From: a virus
DNA: 40,785 bases
Direction: 5' to 3' (one strand)
Virus record (IMG/VR): IMGVR_UViG_3300046007_008245
Coordinates: 1-40,785 of that record
Under the pieces are notes generated by a model. The model saw nothing but the letters and a program-made list of their open reading frames with translations. It was not told where the DNA came from and did no database searches. A program made the position numbers and the translations under genes. Positions 6,608-15,942 of this stretch are shown piece after piece; the stretch's first letter is position 1; each line of letters opens with the position of its first letter.

Positions 6608-8732
6608 TTGCTTCTCCGGTTTTCGTGTCGTACTCAACTTCTTCACCATTCTGTGACCGAAGAATAATTCGTCCTAGGTTAGCGCCAAGAATAAAATCCC
6701 TAGCCGTTTTGGCAGCCCCAGGACGGCTAGGATTTACAGATAAAAGTCTCGACGCTAGCCTAGCTTTAGCCGGATTCAAAAGAACTTTTTCAGAGAACTT
6801 TGTTAATCCAATTACAGCAGCCACTTTAGTAGCACCGCTACTGAATAATCGGCTAGGATTTCCTGGAAGTTGTGCAAGATCCGAAGCAGCTCCAAGAGCT
6901 GCGTTTGCTTCTTGCGTTTTCAAGGCTAGCAAGCCGATATTAGAAGGATCTCCAGAAATAATTGACTGCCTTTTCGCAAAGTAATTAATTGCTTTTCGTT
7001 GCTCCCCAGTCAGTAGTTGTCTCGCCACCTCCTGCGTTTTTCCTCTCGACCATTCCCGCAAAAGTGCCTGCCCGTTAACTTGCCCGGTTCCCTCGTTAGT
7101 ATATTTCTCCATAAAATTTTGTAAGAATCTACCCGCGGTCAAGTCTTTTCCGGCAATGCTAGCCATTTTTCTAGCCCTGCCAGGAGAGTCGAAAGCACCT
7201 TTCCAAAAGTTTTCAGGAAGCTGTTCGCGTTCGGCTTCCATGAATTGTTTGTTTACTCGGGAAGTAAAAATTTTGAAACGTTTCTGGGATTCGCCAAGGG
7301 CTTCCTGGTATAAGTCTTTAGCTCCAGCCGGCCATAGCATTTCCATAGAATCTAACGTATCTGCATCCAGGCGCTTTTTAAGCTCTCGTAAGATACGACG
7401 TTCGTTCTTAGGAAGAAGTCCAGCTTCGTTCTCATATAACGCTCGATTGATGTTGGCTTGCAAAGCACGAACATCTGCATACGGAAGTATTTTTGCATCG
7501 CTAAATGCCTCAAGTTGTTTTGCTACCTGCTTTAGCGGACCCTGCAAAGCTGGAGAATTGTTAGCCGCTTCAATAGCACTGAGTATGCCTGGAAGCTGTG
7601 ACTTGGCATAATCTCGTACGCCTTCTACGTTAATGGGACCTGCAACATTTTTAATTTCTGGGGCTGGTTTTCCAGGACGTTTTCCGTACGGAGTTACAAT
7701 ATCAGCCCCTGGAATCATTTTTCCGGTAGGAACTGGCCTAGTAAATGCTTGTGCGGTTTCTGCTACTTTATCGAACAAGGCATTTTCAGCAGCCCGCATT
7801 TTTTCGCGCAGTGCGACAGAGCGCTGCATTCCAACACGTCCAGCCTCTTCGCTAGACATCGCGCCGGCAATAGCATTTTTTCCAAAAGTTGTTTTAGTAG
7901 CTCCTGGAGTGGGTTTGCCCAAAGCGGATAATCTCGAAGGAGCAACAGTTAACAAATTCGCTTCGGTAGCTTTTTGTCTAGCGATAGCTTTTTGCGCTGG
8001 AGTAAGCAAGTCTTCGAGCAAAGATTGTCCGGTAACCATACCAACGGTCATTGGAACTTCTTCGGCGCCAGCGTTAATTGCTTCGCGTATCTTTGGCATT
8101 ACATCCAAAGGATTGCCAGCGGTGTCGCGTGGAATTACGATCGAACTACCAAGTAGTCTTTTGTAAATAGCTTCTCTCGTGCCTCCAGCAGTACGAATAT
8201 CACCTAAAAAATTTCCAACGCCACGCCCAGCCGCACCTACAAGTTTTCCTAGTCCGCCAGCCCCAAGCGCCATTCCAGCGTCAAGTAATCCTTGTTGAGT
8301 AGCTTCTCCGGGCGATACTTCTTCAATAGGGCGTGTTAGTGCTTGCCCAGCAATATCGCCCACAGCAGCTCCAACGCCCCCTTTAATTGCATCAGCTAAA
8401 AGTGGAAAACGCTGAGCAACCGCTAAACCACGACCAATGGGAGAAGCTGCGGCGGCCATGCTAAGAATACCAGCTATTGTATTTCTGGGAGTATTTATAC
8501 CAGCTGGATCTAATTGCGCACGTATATCCCCCATATTGCCCCGTAGCGGCCCCGACGCCTCAGCTAGAATTTTTTCACGCGCTGGAATACGCATTGGAGC
8601 GGTAGTAGGCTTAAAGCTAGCCTCTTTTCCGCTCGCAATGGACTCCGGAGCTTTAAGTTCCGTAAAAGCGCCAGAAGCATCTTTAACAAAAATGGTGTTT
8701 CCTACTTTGTAAGTTTCTCTAGGGTCTGCCAT
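6591..8732 (-). CDS. Putative ejection (internal virion) protein, 713 aa
   Basis: Last gene of the structural operon. The N-terminal third is rich in Gly/Ala with hydrophobic runs (NTIAGILSMAAAASPIGRG, GAGGLGKLVGAAGRGVGNFL), and the rest is long helical, charged sequence. This composition and its place behind two other such proteins match the pilot/ejection proteins of short-tailed phages (P22 gp16/gp20 type), which leave the capsid with the DNA and cross the cell envelope. ATG 8732 has GGAG nearby and shares one base with the preceding TAA. No lytic transglycosylase or other peptidoglycan-hydrolase motif was seen. Homology is inferred from position and composition. Confidence 0.65.
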   Translation of the reverse strand: MADPRETYKVGNTIFVKDASGAFTELKAPESIASGKEASFKPTTAPMRIPAREKILAEASGPLRGNMGDIRAQLDPAGINTPRNTIAGILSMAAAASPIGRGLAVAQRFPLLADAIKGGVGAAVGDIAGQALTRPIEEVSPGEATQQGLLDAGMALGAGGLGKLVGAAGRGVGNFLGDIRTAGGTREAIYKRLLGSSIVIPRDTAGNPLDVMPKIREAINAGAEEVPMTVGMVTGQSLLEDLLTPAQKAIARQKATEANLLTVAPSRLSALGKPTPGATKTTFGKNAIAGAMSSEEAGRVGMQRSVALREKMRAAENALFDKVAETAQAFTRPVPTGKMIPGADIVTPYGKRPGKPAPEIKNVAGPINVEGVRDYAKSQLPGILSAIEAANNSPALQGPLKQVAKQLEAFSDAKILPYADVRALQANINRALYENEAGLLPKNERRILRELKKRLDADTLDSMEMLWPAGAKDLYQEALGESQKRFKIFTSRVNKQFMEAEREQLPENFWKGAFDSPGRARKMASIAGKDLTAGRFLQNFMEKYTNEGTGQVNGQALLREWSRGKTQEVARQLLTGEQRKAINYFAKRQSIISGDPSNIGLLALKTQEANAALGAASDLAQLPGNPSRLFSSGATKVAAVIGLTKFSEKVLLNPAKARLASRLLSVNPSRPGAAKTARDFILGANLGRIILRSQNGEEVEYDTKTGEATKVQE

Positions 8733-10081
8733 TATTTGTTCTCCATGAAGAATTCTGCAATTCCGGCTTCTTGAATAATCTTCATTTTTTCAACATCGGA
8801 CAAGCTACGATAACCAGCATTAAAATTTGCGACAAAATCTTTTTTGAGTTCTCTAATCCTGCGTAGATTGTCCGCATCTCGATTGAACCTAGGCGCTTCG
8901 GAGGGAAGAATGCCTAATTGCCGCTCGAAGTCTTTATCCGTAAGAACCCCTCGAACGCCAAGTTGCTTACGCGAATAATCTTCAATTTTAGCTCTTAGAG
9001 AAGCTGCTAGATTGGCGCGCTCGCTGACAAATGGAAGTGTCGAGGTAACTGGACTACGCGCAATTTCCTGGCGTAATCTTTCAGCATCTCTAATAAAAGA
9101 TGCAGTTGCTTGCAATTGACCAATTCCATTGGCTTGAACTCTACTAAGAACTGGAATGCCTTGTTTTTTAAGTTCGTTGGTTACCGTATTGCGAAGAGCG
9201 CTGGGAACTTTACCCATATCTTCCACAGCATATGTTCCGTTTCTAAATAGATCTAAGGTACCTTCGATATCTGCAACCTGTTCACCGGCTTTTCGCGACG
9301 TGCGCAGTCCTTCAGCGAATGAAATAAGATTTTTACGATTGTTCGCGGCGACCTGTTGAACCGCCAACCTATTTGCCTGTCGAGTAGCTTCTAGTGCTGT
9401 CGCCGTTTTCGCTTTAACACCAGCGACTGCAAGATCCTGAGCGCCTTTAAGTTTAATTTCTTCTTGCTTTGCTTCAGACTTAGTTTTAGCTAGCTTAGTC
9501 TCAAATGGTAACTTAGCTTCTGCTTGCGCGCCAGCAATCTTTCCAGCTTTAGTAACTTCTGCTTGAGCGAGTAACCCCTGCTCCATCAATTTGCGACCTA
9601 GCGTTTCTTCATAACCTGGAAATTCTCGAAGATCGAATTGTCCAATTCCAGGAACATCTAAAATTGGTTGATTCACGCGATTAGTTTGAGGCAATGCAAA
9701 TTCTTGCCCAAGTTGCATTGGCGCGGATTGAGGCATAGTTTCCTGCAACGGAAGTTCTTGTGCTGCACTTGGAATAAGTAATTGCTGGGCGATAGGATTC
9801 ATTTGCGGAGCCGCAAGTCCGCCCGGCAAGTTTTCTGTTACCGTTGGAATACGACGTTGCCCACTGGCCAATTGCGAACGAAGCATATTTTCTACTTCGA
9901 AGCGTCGCATAGTTGCAGCGACTTTATCTTCAGCTTCTTGGCGTTTAGTTTGCCGCTCGAATTCTTTGATCTGGCGTTCGCGGTCTTGCGCTGCAATTGT
10001 ATCTTGTTCGCGTTGGCGTTTAAGATTCTGGCCAGCAATAAACGCTTGGATGATGGGACCTGCAAAGTCGTTAATAGCCAT
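8732..10081 (-). CDS. Putative ejection protein, coiled-coil, 449 aa
   Basis: The second of three ejection-type proteins. The N-terminus (MAINDFAGPIIQAFIAGQNL) resembles the start of phage pilot proteins and is followed by a long charged coiled coil (RQREQDTIAAQDRERQIKEF), then a Q/P-rich linker. Further helical repeats follow (AKTKSEAKQEEIKLKGAQ). It is likely packaged inside the head and injected. It abuts the 198-aa protein upstream (2-bp gap) and touches the 713-aa gene downstream, so the three are co-translated. The SD is weak (AAGAGAT). Confidence 0.6.
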   Translation of the reverse strand: MAINDFAGPIIQAFIAGQNLKRQREQDTIAAQDRERQIKEFERQTKRQEAEDKVAATMRRFEVENMLRSQLASGQRRIPTVTENLPGGLAAPQMNPIAQQLLIPSAAQELPLQETMPQSAPMQLGQEFALPQTNRVNQPILDVPGIGQFDLREFPGYEETLGRKLMEQGLLAQAEVTKAGKIAGAQAEAKLPFETKLAKTKSEAKQEEIKLKGAQDLAVAGVKAKTATALEATRQANRLAVQQVAANNRKNLISFAEGLRTSRKAGEQVADIEGTLDLFRNGTYAVEDMGKVPSALRNTVTNELKKQGIPVLSRVQANGIGQLQATASFIRDAERLRQEIARSPVTSTLPFVSERANLAASLRAKIEDYSRKQLGVRGVLTDKDFERQLGILPSEAPRFNRDADNLRRIRELKKDFVANFNAGYRSLSDVEKMKIIQEAGIAEFFMENK

Positions 10082-10083
10082 AG

Positions 10084-10680
10084 TTATCTCTTAAATGCCC
10101 CCTGGCCATACAAAAATGCGGCGAGCGAAGAACCGGAACCCAAAGCACCTCCCAACATATTTCCAGGGGTCGTAGTAGTTCCTGTGCCAGTTTGGCTGCT
10201 AGTTCCTGTTTGAGTAGTTCCGATCGGAAGCGTCGCGAAGAAGCGCGAAAGATCTTGCAGACGGTTAGAGCGAATTTGTTCTTCTTGCATCGGCATTTGA
10301 GCAAGAAAATTAACGAGCTGATTCTGGCGATTGATGTCTCCGCCACCTAACGTATTCAAACCAGCGGTCGTTCGCCCAAGACCACGCGACGTTAACGATT
10401 GCTGAAGTAGCCTACGACGAATGGCTTCAGCATTATTAATGTTTTGAACACCTGCTTCTGTAGCGCCGCGAATAAAGTCCGGCGTAGTCTCGGTAGCGCC
10501 TAGCAGTTGACGTAAAATGTTATTTCTTACGTCAAGTTCAGTCTCCCCGTACACTGGCATACTGCTTTGTGTACTAGACGTATTCTGGCTAGAACTCTGT
10601 TGTGTCGTCTGTTTTCGGTTGGCCGCTGCGCCGCCTAGGGCACCAAGTCCGGCAATGAGTGCTGGAATAAAGAAAGGCAT
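10084..10680 (-). CDS. Putative small ejection protein, 198 aa
   Basis: The N-terminus is hydrophobic with small residues (MPFFIPALIAGLGALGGAAA), followed by a Q/S/T-rich low-complexity stretch, a helical core, and a Thr/Gly-rich tail. This layout (membrane-seeking N-terminus, disordered linker) and its first place in the three-gene set suggest a counterpart of P22 gp7. AGGAGA sits 5 nt upstream of the ATG. The N-terminal segment could be a membrane span or a cleaved leader. The role is inferred from context. Confidence 0.55.
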   Translation of the reverse strand: MPFFIPALIAGLGALGGAAANRKQTTQQSSSQNTSSTQSSMPVYGETELDVRNNILRQLLGATETTPDFIRGATEAGVQNINNAEAIRRRLLQQSLTSRGLGRTTAGLNTLGGGDINRQNQLVNFLAQMPMQEEQIRSNRLQDLSRFFATLPIGTTQTGTSSQTGTGTTTTPGNMLGGALGSGSSLAAFLYGQGAFKR

Positions 10681-10687
10681 TTTTCTC

Positions 10688-12043
10688 CTAAGTTGACAAA
10701 TAAACTGCTACAATGTTTGTGTTTGTATCGACATAACTGGTACCAGTTCCAGTTACTTTTTTAGCTTGTAATTTTGCTGTTTTTGGTTGCCCAGTTACGT
10801 TTATAATCCAACTGCGACTTCCAGTAGATCTTAAAAATATAGTTGAAGCAGTTCCCATGCGGATCAAACCACTTTGTGCGACGCCGTCATAAACCAACTG
10901 CCCCTGAATATCATCATCGTTCAGCGTTTTTGTTCCATCTACGTTGCAATTAATTAACCATTTTCCATTTTTATTTAGACTCACAGACACGCCGGCAACA
11001 TCCGCAAAGGTTGTCGTTAGCGTGAGCAAAGAGCTACAATTAGCATTTAGTTCGCTATTTGTATCTACGCCAGGCAGCGATCCTGTAATTGTTCCAGAGA
11101 AGTCAATATCAACGGCCCACAGCTTTTTAACTCGTTTTGCTGAAGAACCTATGTCTACGGTGTTATTAACAAAAGGAACAAAATTACCAGTAGCTAGTAT
11201 CTCCCATCGACCATCCGTCACGCCGGAAGCATTCGTGGTAATGAACAGGAACTTACCAGCTACTGAGCTACCACTAGGAATTGCTTCTACTTCACATTGA
11301 ATATAACAGGCATTTCTAAAGCTACCGCCATTATACCCTCGGAAAGCTACAATTCCTAAGAAATCTCCGACAGCCACATCCGCTGGAGTTGCTATGGTTC
11401 CACGACCGCGACTAAAAAATTGTCTGACTGCCCCACTCGCCGTAGTGCCAAAAAAATTACCGCTAAAATTGGGATTAGTAGTTTGCCCCGTTAGATTAAT
11501 AGAAGTCCCTGCCCAAATGGTGTTCCATCGCAGCGAAGTATTACCGAGGTCTCCAGCGTTATCAGTCAATGGAATAATGCTTTTATCTAAGCATAACCCA
11601 ATACCAGGGTCTATAAAAGCCCTATAGTTAAGTGCTGGAGTTACACTATCTAACCAACGAATTTGATAGTTTGGGTCTGAGCCGCCAATCGGATTGTCAA
11701 ATCCTACGTTAGTTTTCCATTGCCTAAGGCCATCGGCAGTGTAAAACCAACCATCAACTAAGCGTAGGGATCTAGCGAATCTAACTTCTTCATAGAACAA
11801 ATGAATTAATCGGTGTATGATTTGCCCTTCACTTGGCGTAGCGTCAATGTCGGTAAGATCAAATTGCGAGGTGTTTGTTAAAATCTCTTGACGAATTACT
11901 TGCGTACTTTGCGAGCGTTTTATAAGCGCCCGCACCTCGTCCAATGAAACACCGCTTTGCAAACTGCGAGAAGCGACTTGGTCTAAACGGCGTTCTATGG
12001 AGTTTATTGCTAGCTCTGCGTCCCTAAGAGTTTTTACGATCAT
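10688..12043 (-). CDS. Tail fibre / receptor-binding-like protein, 451 aa
   Basis: The N-terminal ~90 residues are helical. The middle carries two copies of the LG-x3-RW-x3-W motif common in phage tail fibres (DLGNTSLRWNTIWAGTSI and DIGSSAKRVKKLWAVDIDF). The C-terminal ~125 residues form a beta-sandwich-like domain (TTTFADVAGVSVSLNKNGKW... KTAKLQAKKVTG). These motifs are typical of trimeric fibre shafts with a terminal binding head. The start overlaps the hub gene stop as ATGA. Lacks an S74 chaperone domain that I can see. Likely a host-contact protein in addition to the tailspike. Confidence 0.65.
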   Translation of the reverse strand: MIVKTLRDAELAINSIERRLDQVASRSLQSGVSLDEVRALIKRSQSTQVIRQEILTNTSQFDLTDIDATPSEGQIIHRLIHLFYEEVRFARSLRLVDGWFYTADGLRQWKTNVGFDNPIGGSDPNYQIRWLDSVTPALNYRAFIDPGIGLCLDKSIIPLTDNAGDLGNTSLRWNTIWAGTSINLTGQTTNPNFSGNFFGTTASGAVRQFFSRGRGTIATPADVAVGDFLGIVAFRGYNGGSFRNACYIQCEVEAIPSGSSVAGKFLFITTNASGVTDGRWEILATGNFVPFVNNTVDIGSSAKRVKKLWAVDIDFSGTITGSLPGVDTNSELNANCSSLLTLTTTFADVAGVSVSLNKNGKWLINCNVDGTKTLNDDDIQGQLVYDGVAQSGLIRMGTASTIFLRSTGSRSWIINVTGQPKTAKLQAKKVTGTGTSYVDTNTNIVAVYLST

Positions 12044-15000
12044 TGCATTTTAACCCACTTCATAGAAGTTTCTGCACCGCTAAGGGCAACCTGATATTCC
12101 CCATAGACTCTATGAAATTCTTGATTGGCTTGCAGTTCTATCCTGCAAACTTGCCCCATAATAAACTTGGGAAACCGAACTTCATACATGGCCTGAACGT
12201 TGGGCGTTACAACTAGCGTTCCGGAATCTACCAAAGAATCTTGCATAAATACCCGGTAGACAATAGAGCTGCCAGTAGGAATAACACGCAATCTGAAAGC
12301 AAATAGCTTTCCAAGTTTCTTGAACTCTATTGGGCCTAACTGATCGAGTCGTTTTGCAACTGGCAAAACTTCTACGACTTCCGGCTGTAACATACCGTAG
12401 AACTCGAAGCCGCTTCCGGTTAAAGTACCACCAACATCAATTCCAAAAGCATCGGAATCAAAGTAATACAAAACTGTACGTTTCTCTGTTGTATTGAAAA
12501 TAGCGCTGGGATAAGCAACGCCGTCAATAGTCGGAATATACGTTACGTTTTGTCCTTTCGTGTCGATAACTAGTGGAATAGTTCTTATACGTTTGCGAGC
12601 GGCACTACCCCAATTGGTAGAACTAAGCCGCATAAAGCTAGCAAGCGCCGGAAGTTTTTCATAAACACAGTCGTTGTAGTCAGGGCCATAGTATTCAAAA
12701 TCTCCCGTAGAAGCCGTTAAAGTACCTTCGATGTCAATTCCAGTTGCTTCCGTCGCGAACGTATAAATAACTGTTTGCTTTCGCGATGTGTTATAGGTTT
12801 GCGGTGCGAACGTAACACCGTCAACGGATGGGACGAAGACGACGTTATTTCCTTTAGTGTCGATAACAAACGCAAATTGATTGATACGCTTGCGAGAAGA
12901 AGTTCCCAGATTTGTTGCACTAATGCGCTTGAATTTGAGCGAATCAGGTAGTACTTCAACTTCGCGCGGTGTAATGAGTTCATAAAATTCAAATACACCA
13001 CTAGCGCATTCTAACAATCCACCAACGTCAATAGCGCGTTTGTCGGCCGTAAATTGATAGTTGTAAGTCGTCTTGTTACTTGTATTAATCGTGCCAGCTG
13101 GCTCCGCAACACCATCCAGCAACGGAGTAAAGGTTACGCTATTTCCCAGGGTATCAATCACCATGGGGATTTCAGGAATACGTTTGCGCCCTTGAACACC
13201 AAAATTACTTGGTGGAACCCTCAGGGTTGTAACTTGCTCTGGTCGAAGCTCGTATGCAATTGAAATGTTATAGATACGACAGGCTGCGACGTTAGCCCCG
13301 GAAATTTCAAGCTGAAGGCGTTTCTGGACACCCAACGTACTATATATACCGAATGTTTTCTCTTCTCGCCCAGTAAACGTCGCCGTTGTTGTAAAAGAAA
13401 GCGGCGTATTTCCATCGCGGAGGCCACGCAACGTCAATGTTACACTATCGCCACCGGAATCCATATCCACTTTTAGCGTAAAAACGTCTTTGCGATTCTT
13501 GGGACTACCGCCAGTGTCGTATACGGTACGGAGTAAGAAATTCCACTTTGTAGTTTCGTCAATTAACGTTCCGATTTCCATCTGGTGTAGGTATTTATCC
13601 CCAGAAGTTTCGGTCGTATACAAAATAACGCCATCTTCTTCAACGAATAATTGCAGTGGATTATTCGCAGCTACCGCTTGTCTCTGATAACGCCACGTTT
13701 TTGCGCCAAAATCAAACACGCACAAGCAACGTCCTGTAGTAACTTGCTCCATAGATACATACAATTGTCCGCGAGTAATAATCGCAGACGTTGTGTTACC
13801 ATTTTTAGCAAGAACTCGGAACGGATTTAATCCATGGCGAGTGTCACCTTGAAACAGCAAGTCAAGTTCCCGGCTTAGTAATTGCGAATTTGACCCAGTT
13901 AAATAACGCCAACCGTCGCTAGCCAAGTAGAAAAGCGTAGAATCCTCTACGGCAAACGCAGAAGAGATAGGAGCTTGTTTAATGCCAAGGCTAGAAAGAC
14001 TTAAATTGATATCCCCGCCGGCATCAATAGTAGCGTCACCAGCTAATAAATAGATATCTTTGCTCGTGGCAACATAAATAGCGCGTTCAGCTACTTTCGT
14101 AATGAATAAAATTACTTCACTATCTTCGCTAGCTATTTCGATTGTACGGTTAGCGTCGATGAGGCCAGGATTATTCGGAAGCGACAAATAGAGCGCGCGC
14201 GTATCTGCATAGATAGCTCGCTCAAAAAATGGCGAAACAACCGAAATCACGTTATCGGGCGGAAGCGCGACGCCAAAATCTAGCCGCCCGTCCTCGCCTT
14301 GAAGCAAGGCTTCTGTATCTGAAAGCGAGTCGCTAAACGCCGAGTAATTGCAGTAAGAAACTTCGCCCGTTAACGTGCCAAAACTGGTCGAATTGACCGG
14401 AATAGAGAACGTGCTAGTCGATAGCACGGTTACTGCAAAATTACCATTAATGCCAGACCACAAGCCAGTGCCACCGCGAACTGCAATGGTATTGCCATTT
14501 ACAAGTCCGTGAGTTGCTTTTGTGAAAACGGCAGCCGCTGCATTACTAATCCCGGTGGGAAGTTCTCGCGTGAGTTCTTTGATTAGATAGTACCCATCCG
14601 TTTTGTCGGAGGAACGATAAATTCTAACAAAGTTAGCCTGTGCATTGGGCGCGTTTGGCGTAATTAAGTTACTAGAAGCATAAGTAGTAACATCACTGCC
14701 GGCAGTTCCTGGTAACGAATTTTCAACATAAGAACCGGTGTTGCGGCAATCTACCTGAATGTAACTAAAATTCCCCGTTAAAGAGCCTAATGTACCGCCA
14801 GTAAACTGAAAGCCGTTAACAACAGAAGTTTGAGCATCTGTTGCAAAAACCGTAACGCGAATACCTTTAACGGTGGACCAACTTAACGCGTCGTCGCTAC
14901 CTACGCGCTTGAAACTACCTCGTTTTGTTTGAAGCGTGGACCAGACATTTACACCAGAACGAATGCTAGGAACAAAACTAACGCCACTAGTCGAGTTAGT

Positions 15001-15939
15001 TAACCGATCAAGTTCCTCTTGCGTCGCCTCAAACGGAATGAGGTCTGGCGCTTCTGCGTCTGGTGTGATTACTTCGCTAACGCGATTGGTCCATTCGTGC
15101 CAATAGTAATTACTAATATCTTGAGTAGTAGGCGCTGGAATGTTTACGACTGGGGTCTCTAACAAATACTCAATGCGGACTTTGATAAACGAATCGGTAT
15201 TCGAAAGTCTAATCGCAAAGCGAAATAAGTCTTCGTCCGTTCCGGTGCCAGTGTTTAGAGTATTTAGATTTAACGTAGTCGTAGTAAGAATACCACGCTG
15301 CACGGTGCTACGGTACAAGGAACTGCCGCTAACTAAAGCAGCAGTTATCTGAATATAATCCGCGGATTTGTTATACGAAGTACCTTCTACTGGATTCGTA
15401 TCCCACCTAACAAAATTTCCACTCCCATCGCGATCGTCAGCATTTACAAAAGGCGGCGCATTAGACGTTACGCCAATGAACGTAGGCCCAGGAATACCCA
15501 AAGGCCATTGTTCGTCGCCACGATCTTTATATTTCTGTGTTCCAGAAAAGAGTAAATTGTGGCCAAAACAGTTAGACGCCGCAAAGGAGTTAATGCCGCC
15601 GGTAAAGACGGCAAGTCCAAATCCAGTTTCAGCTTTGTTAGTAGGGTCGTAATTGCGGAGAAGTGTTCCGTTCGCTAGCCCAACATAACGTACCTTAGCA
15701 TTGATAGGGTAAGCCGAACCTAACTTATCCTGCAAATTCATGACGGAGCTATAAATAAAACTACCGCCGGAAGCTAAAGGACCGGAGGAAACGAGTTTAG
15801 TTCCGCGACAAAGCGTTAAAATACCTTGCTCGTCCGCGCGCAAGTTATCGGCTCGCAACAATCCTTGCGGCGAGCCGTTAAATTCATCTTGCGATGGACG
15901 CCAAAGTTCTGGCCAGGTTCCACGAATTAATTCAATCAT
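12040..15939 (-). CDS. Large tail hub/nozzle-like protein, 1299 aa, with three C-terminal repeats
   Basis: The largest gene. It starts MIELIRGTWPELWRPSQDEF and continues with beta-strand patterns typical of the beta-propeller 'packaged DNA stabilisation'/nozzle proteins of short-tailed phages (P22 gp10-type, usually about 470 residues). This one is far longer. Its C-terminal third holds three tandem repeats of about 98 residues (starting near residues 909, 1007 and 1106), each with RKRI, VIDTxGNxV, DGV and an (F)EFY ending. They read as added beta-sandwich domains. Its position next to fibre and tailspike genes supports a tail role. Orthology with gp10 is inferred. Confidence 0.6.
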   Translation of the reverse strand: MIELIRGTWPELWRPSQDEFNGSPQGLLRADNLRADEQGILTLCRGTKLVSSGPLASGGSFIYSSVMNLQDKLGSAYPINAKVRYVGLANGTLLRNYDPTNKAETGFGLAVFTGGINSFAASNCFGHNLLFSGTQKYKDRGDEQWPLGIPGPTFIGVTSNAPPFVNADDRDGSGNFVRWDTNPVEGTSYNKSADYIQITAALVSGSSLYRSTVQRGILTTTTLNLNTLNTGTGTDEDLFRFAIRLSNTDSFIKVRIEYLLETPVVNIPAPTTQDISNYYWHEWTNRVSEVITPDAEAPDLIPFEATQEELDRLTNSTSGVSFVPSIRSGVNVWSTLQTKRGSFKRVGSDDALSWSTVKGIRVTVFATDAQTSVVNGFQFTGGTLGSLTGNFSYIQVDCRNTGSYVENSLPGTAGSDVTTYASSNLITPNAPNAQANFVRIYRSSDKTDGYYLIKELTRELPTGISNAAAAVFTKATHGLVNGNTIAVRGGTGLWSGINGNFAVTVLSTSTFSIPVNSTSFGTLTGEVSYCNYSAFSDSLSDTEALLQGEDGRLDFGVALPPDNVISVVSPFFERAIYADTRALYLSLPNNPGLIDANRTIEIASEDSEVILFITKVAERAIYVATSKDIYLLAGDATIDAGGDINLSLSSLGIKQAPISSAFAVEDSTLFYLASDGWRYLTGSNSQLLSRELDLLFQGDTRHGLNPFRVLAKNGNTTSAIITRGQLYVSMEQVTTGRCLCVFDFGAKTWRYQRQAVAANNPLQLFVEEDGVILYTTETSGDKYLHQMEIGTLIDETTKWNFLLRTVYDTGGSPKNRKDVFTLKVDMDSGGDSVTLTLRGLRDGNTPLSFTTTATFTGREEKTFGIYSTLGVQKRLQLEISGANVAACRIYNISIAYELRPEQVTTLRVPPSNFGVQGRKRIPEIPMVIDTLGNSVTFTPLLDGVAEPAGTINTSNKTTYNYQFTADKRAIDVGGLLECASGVFEFYELITPREVEVLPDSLKFKRISATNLGTSSRKRINQFAFVIDTKGNNVVFVPSVDGVTFAPQTYNTSRKQTVIYTFATEATGIDIEGTLTASTGDFEYYGPDYNDCVYEKLPALASFMRLSSTNWGSAARKRIRTIPLVIDTKGQNVTYIPTIDGVAYPSAIFNTTEKRTVLYYFDSDAFGIDVGGTLTGSGFEFYGMLQPEVVEVLPVAKRLDQLGPIEFKKLGKLFAFRLRVIPTGSSIVYRVFMQDSLVDSGTLVVTPNVQAMYEVRFPKFIMGQVCRIELQANQEFHRVYGEYQVALSGAETSMKWVKMQ
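12336..13215 (-). repeat. Three tandem ~98-residue protein repeats
   Basis: On the minus strand the repeats run about 13215-12922, 12921-12625 and 12624-12336. The shared codons for RKR are at 13180-13188, 12886-12894 and 12589-12597, giving periods of 294 and 297 bases. Each copy holds VIDT(L/K)G(N/Q), a DGV turn and an (S/G)xFEFY or FEYY end. DNA identity is moderate, so the duplication is old. Confidence 0.85.
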
Positions 15940-15942
15940 ATT

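Noticed and set aside
7633-8166. A 177-codon plus-strand frame opposite the 713-aa ejection protein
   Set aside because: Antisense to a long coherent gene, composition is Ala/Pro/Ser-biased without motifs, no ribosome site.
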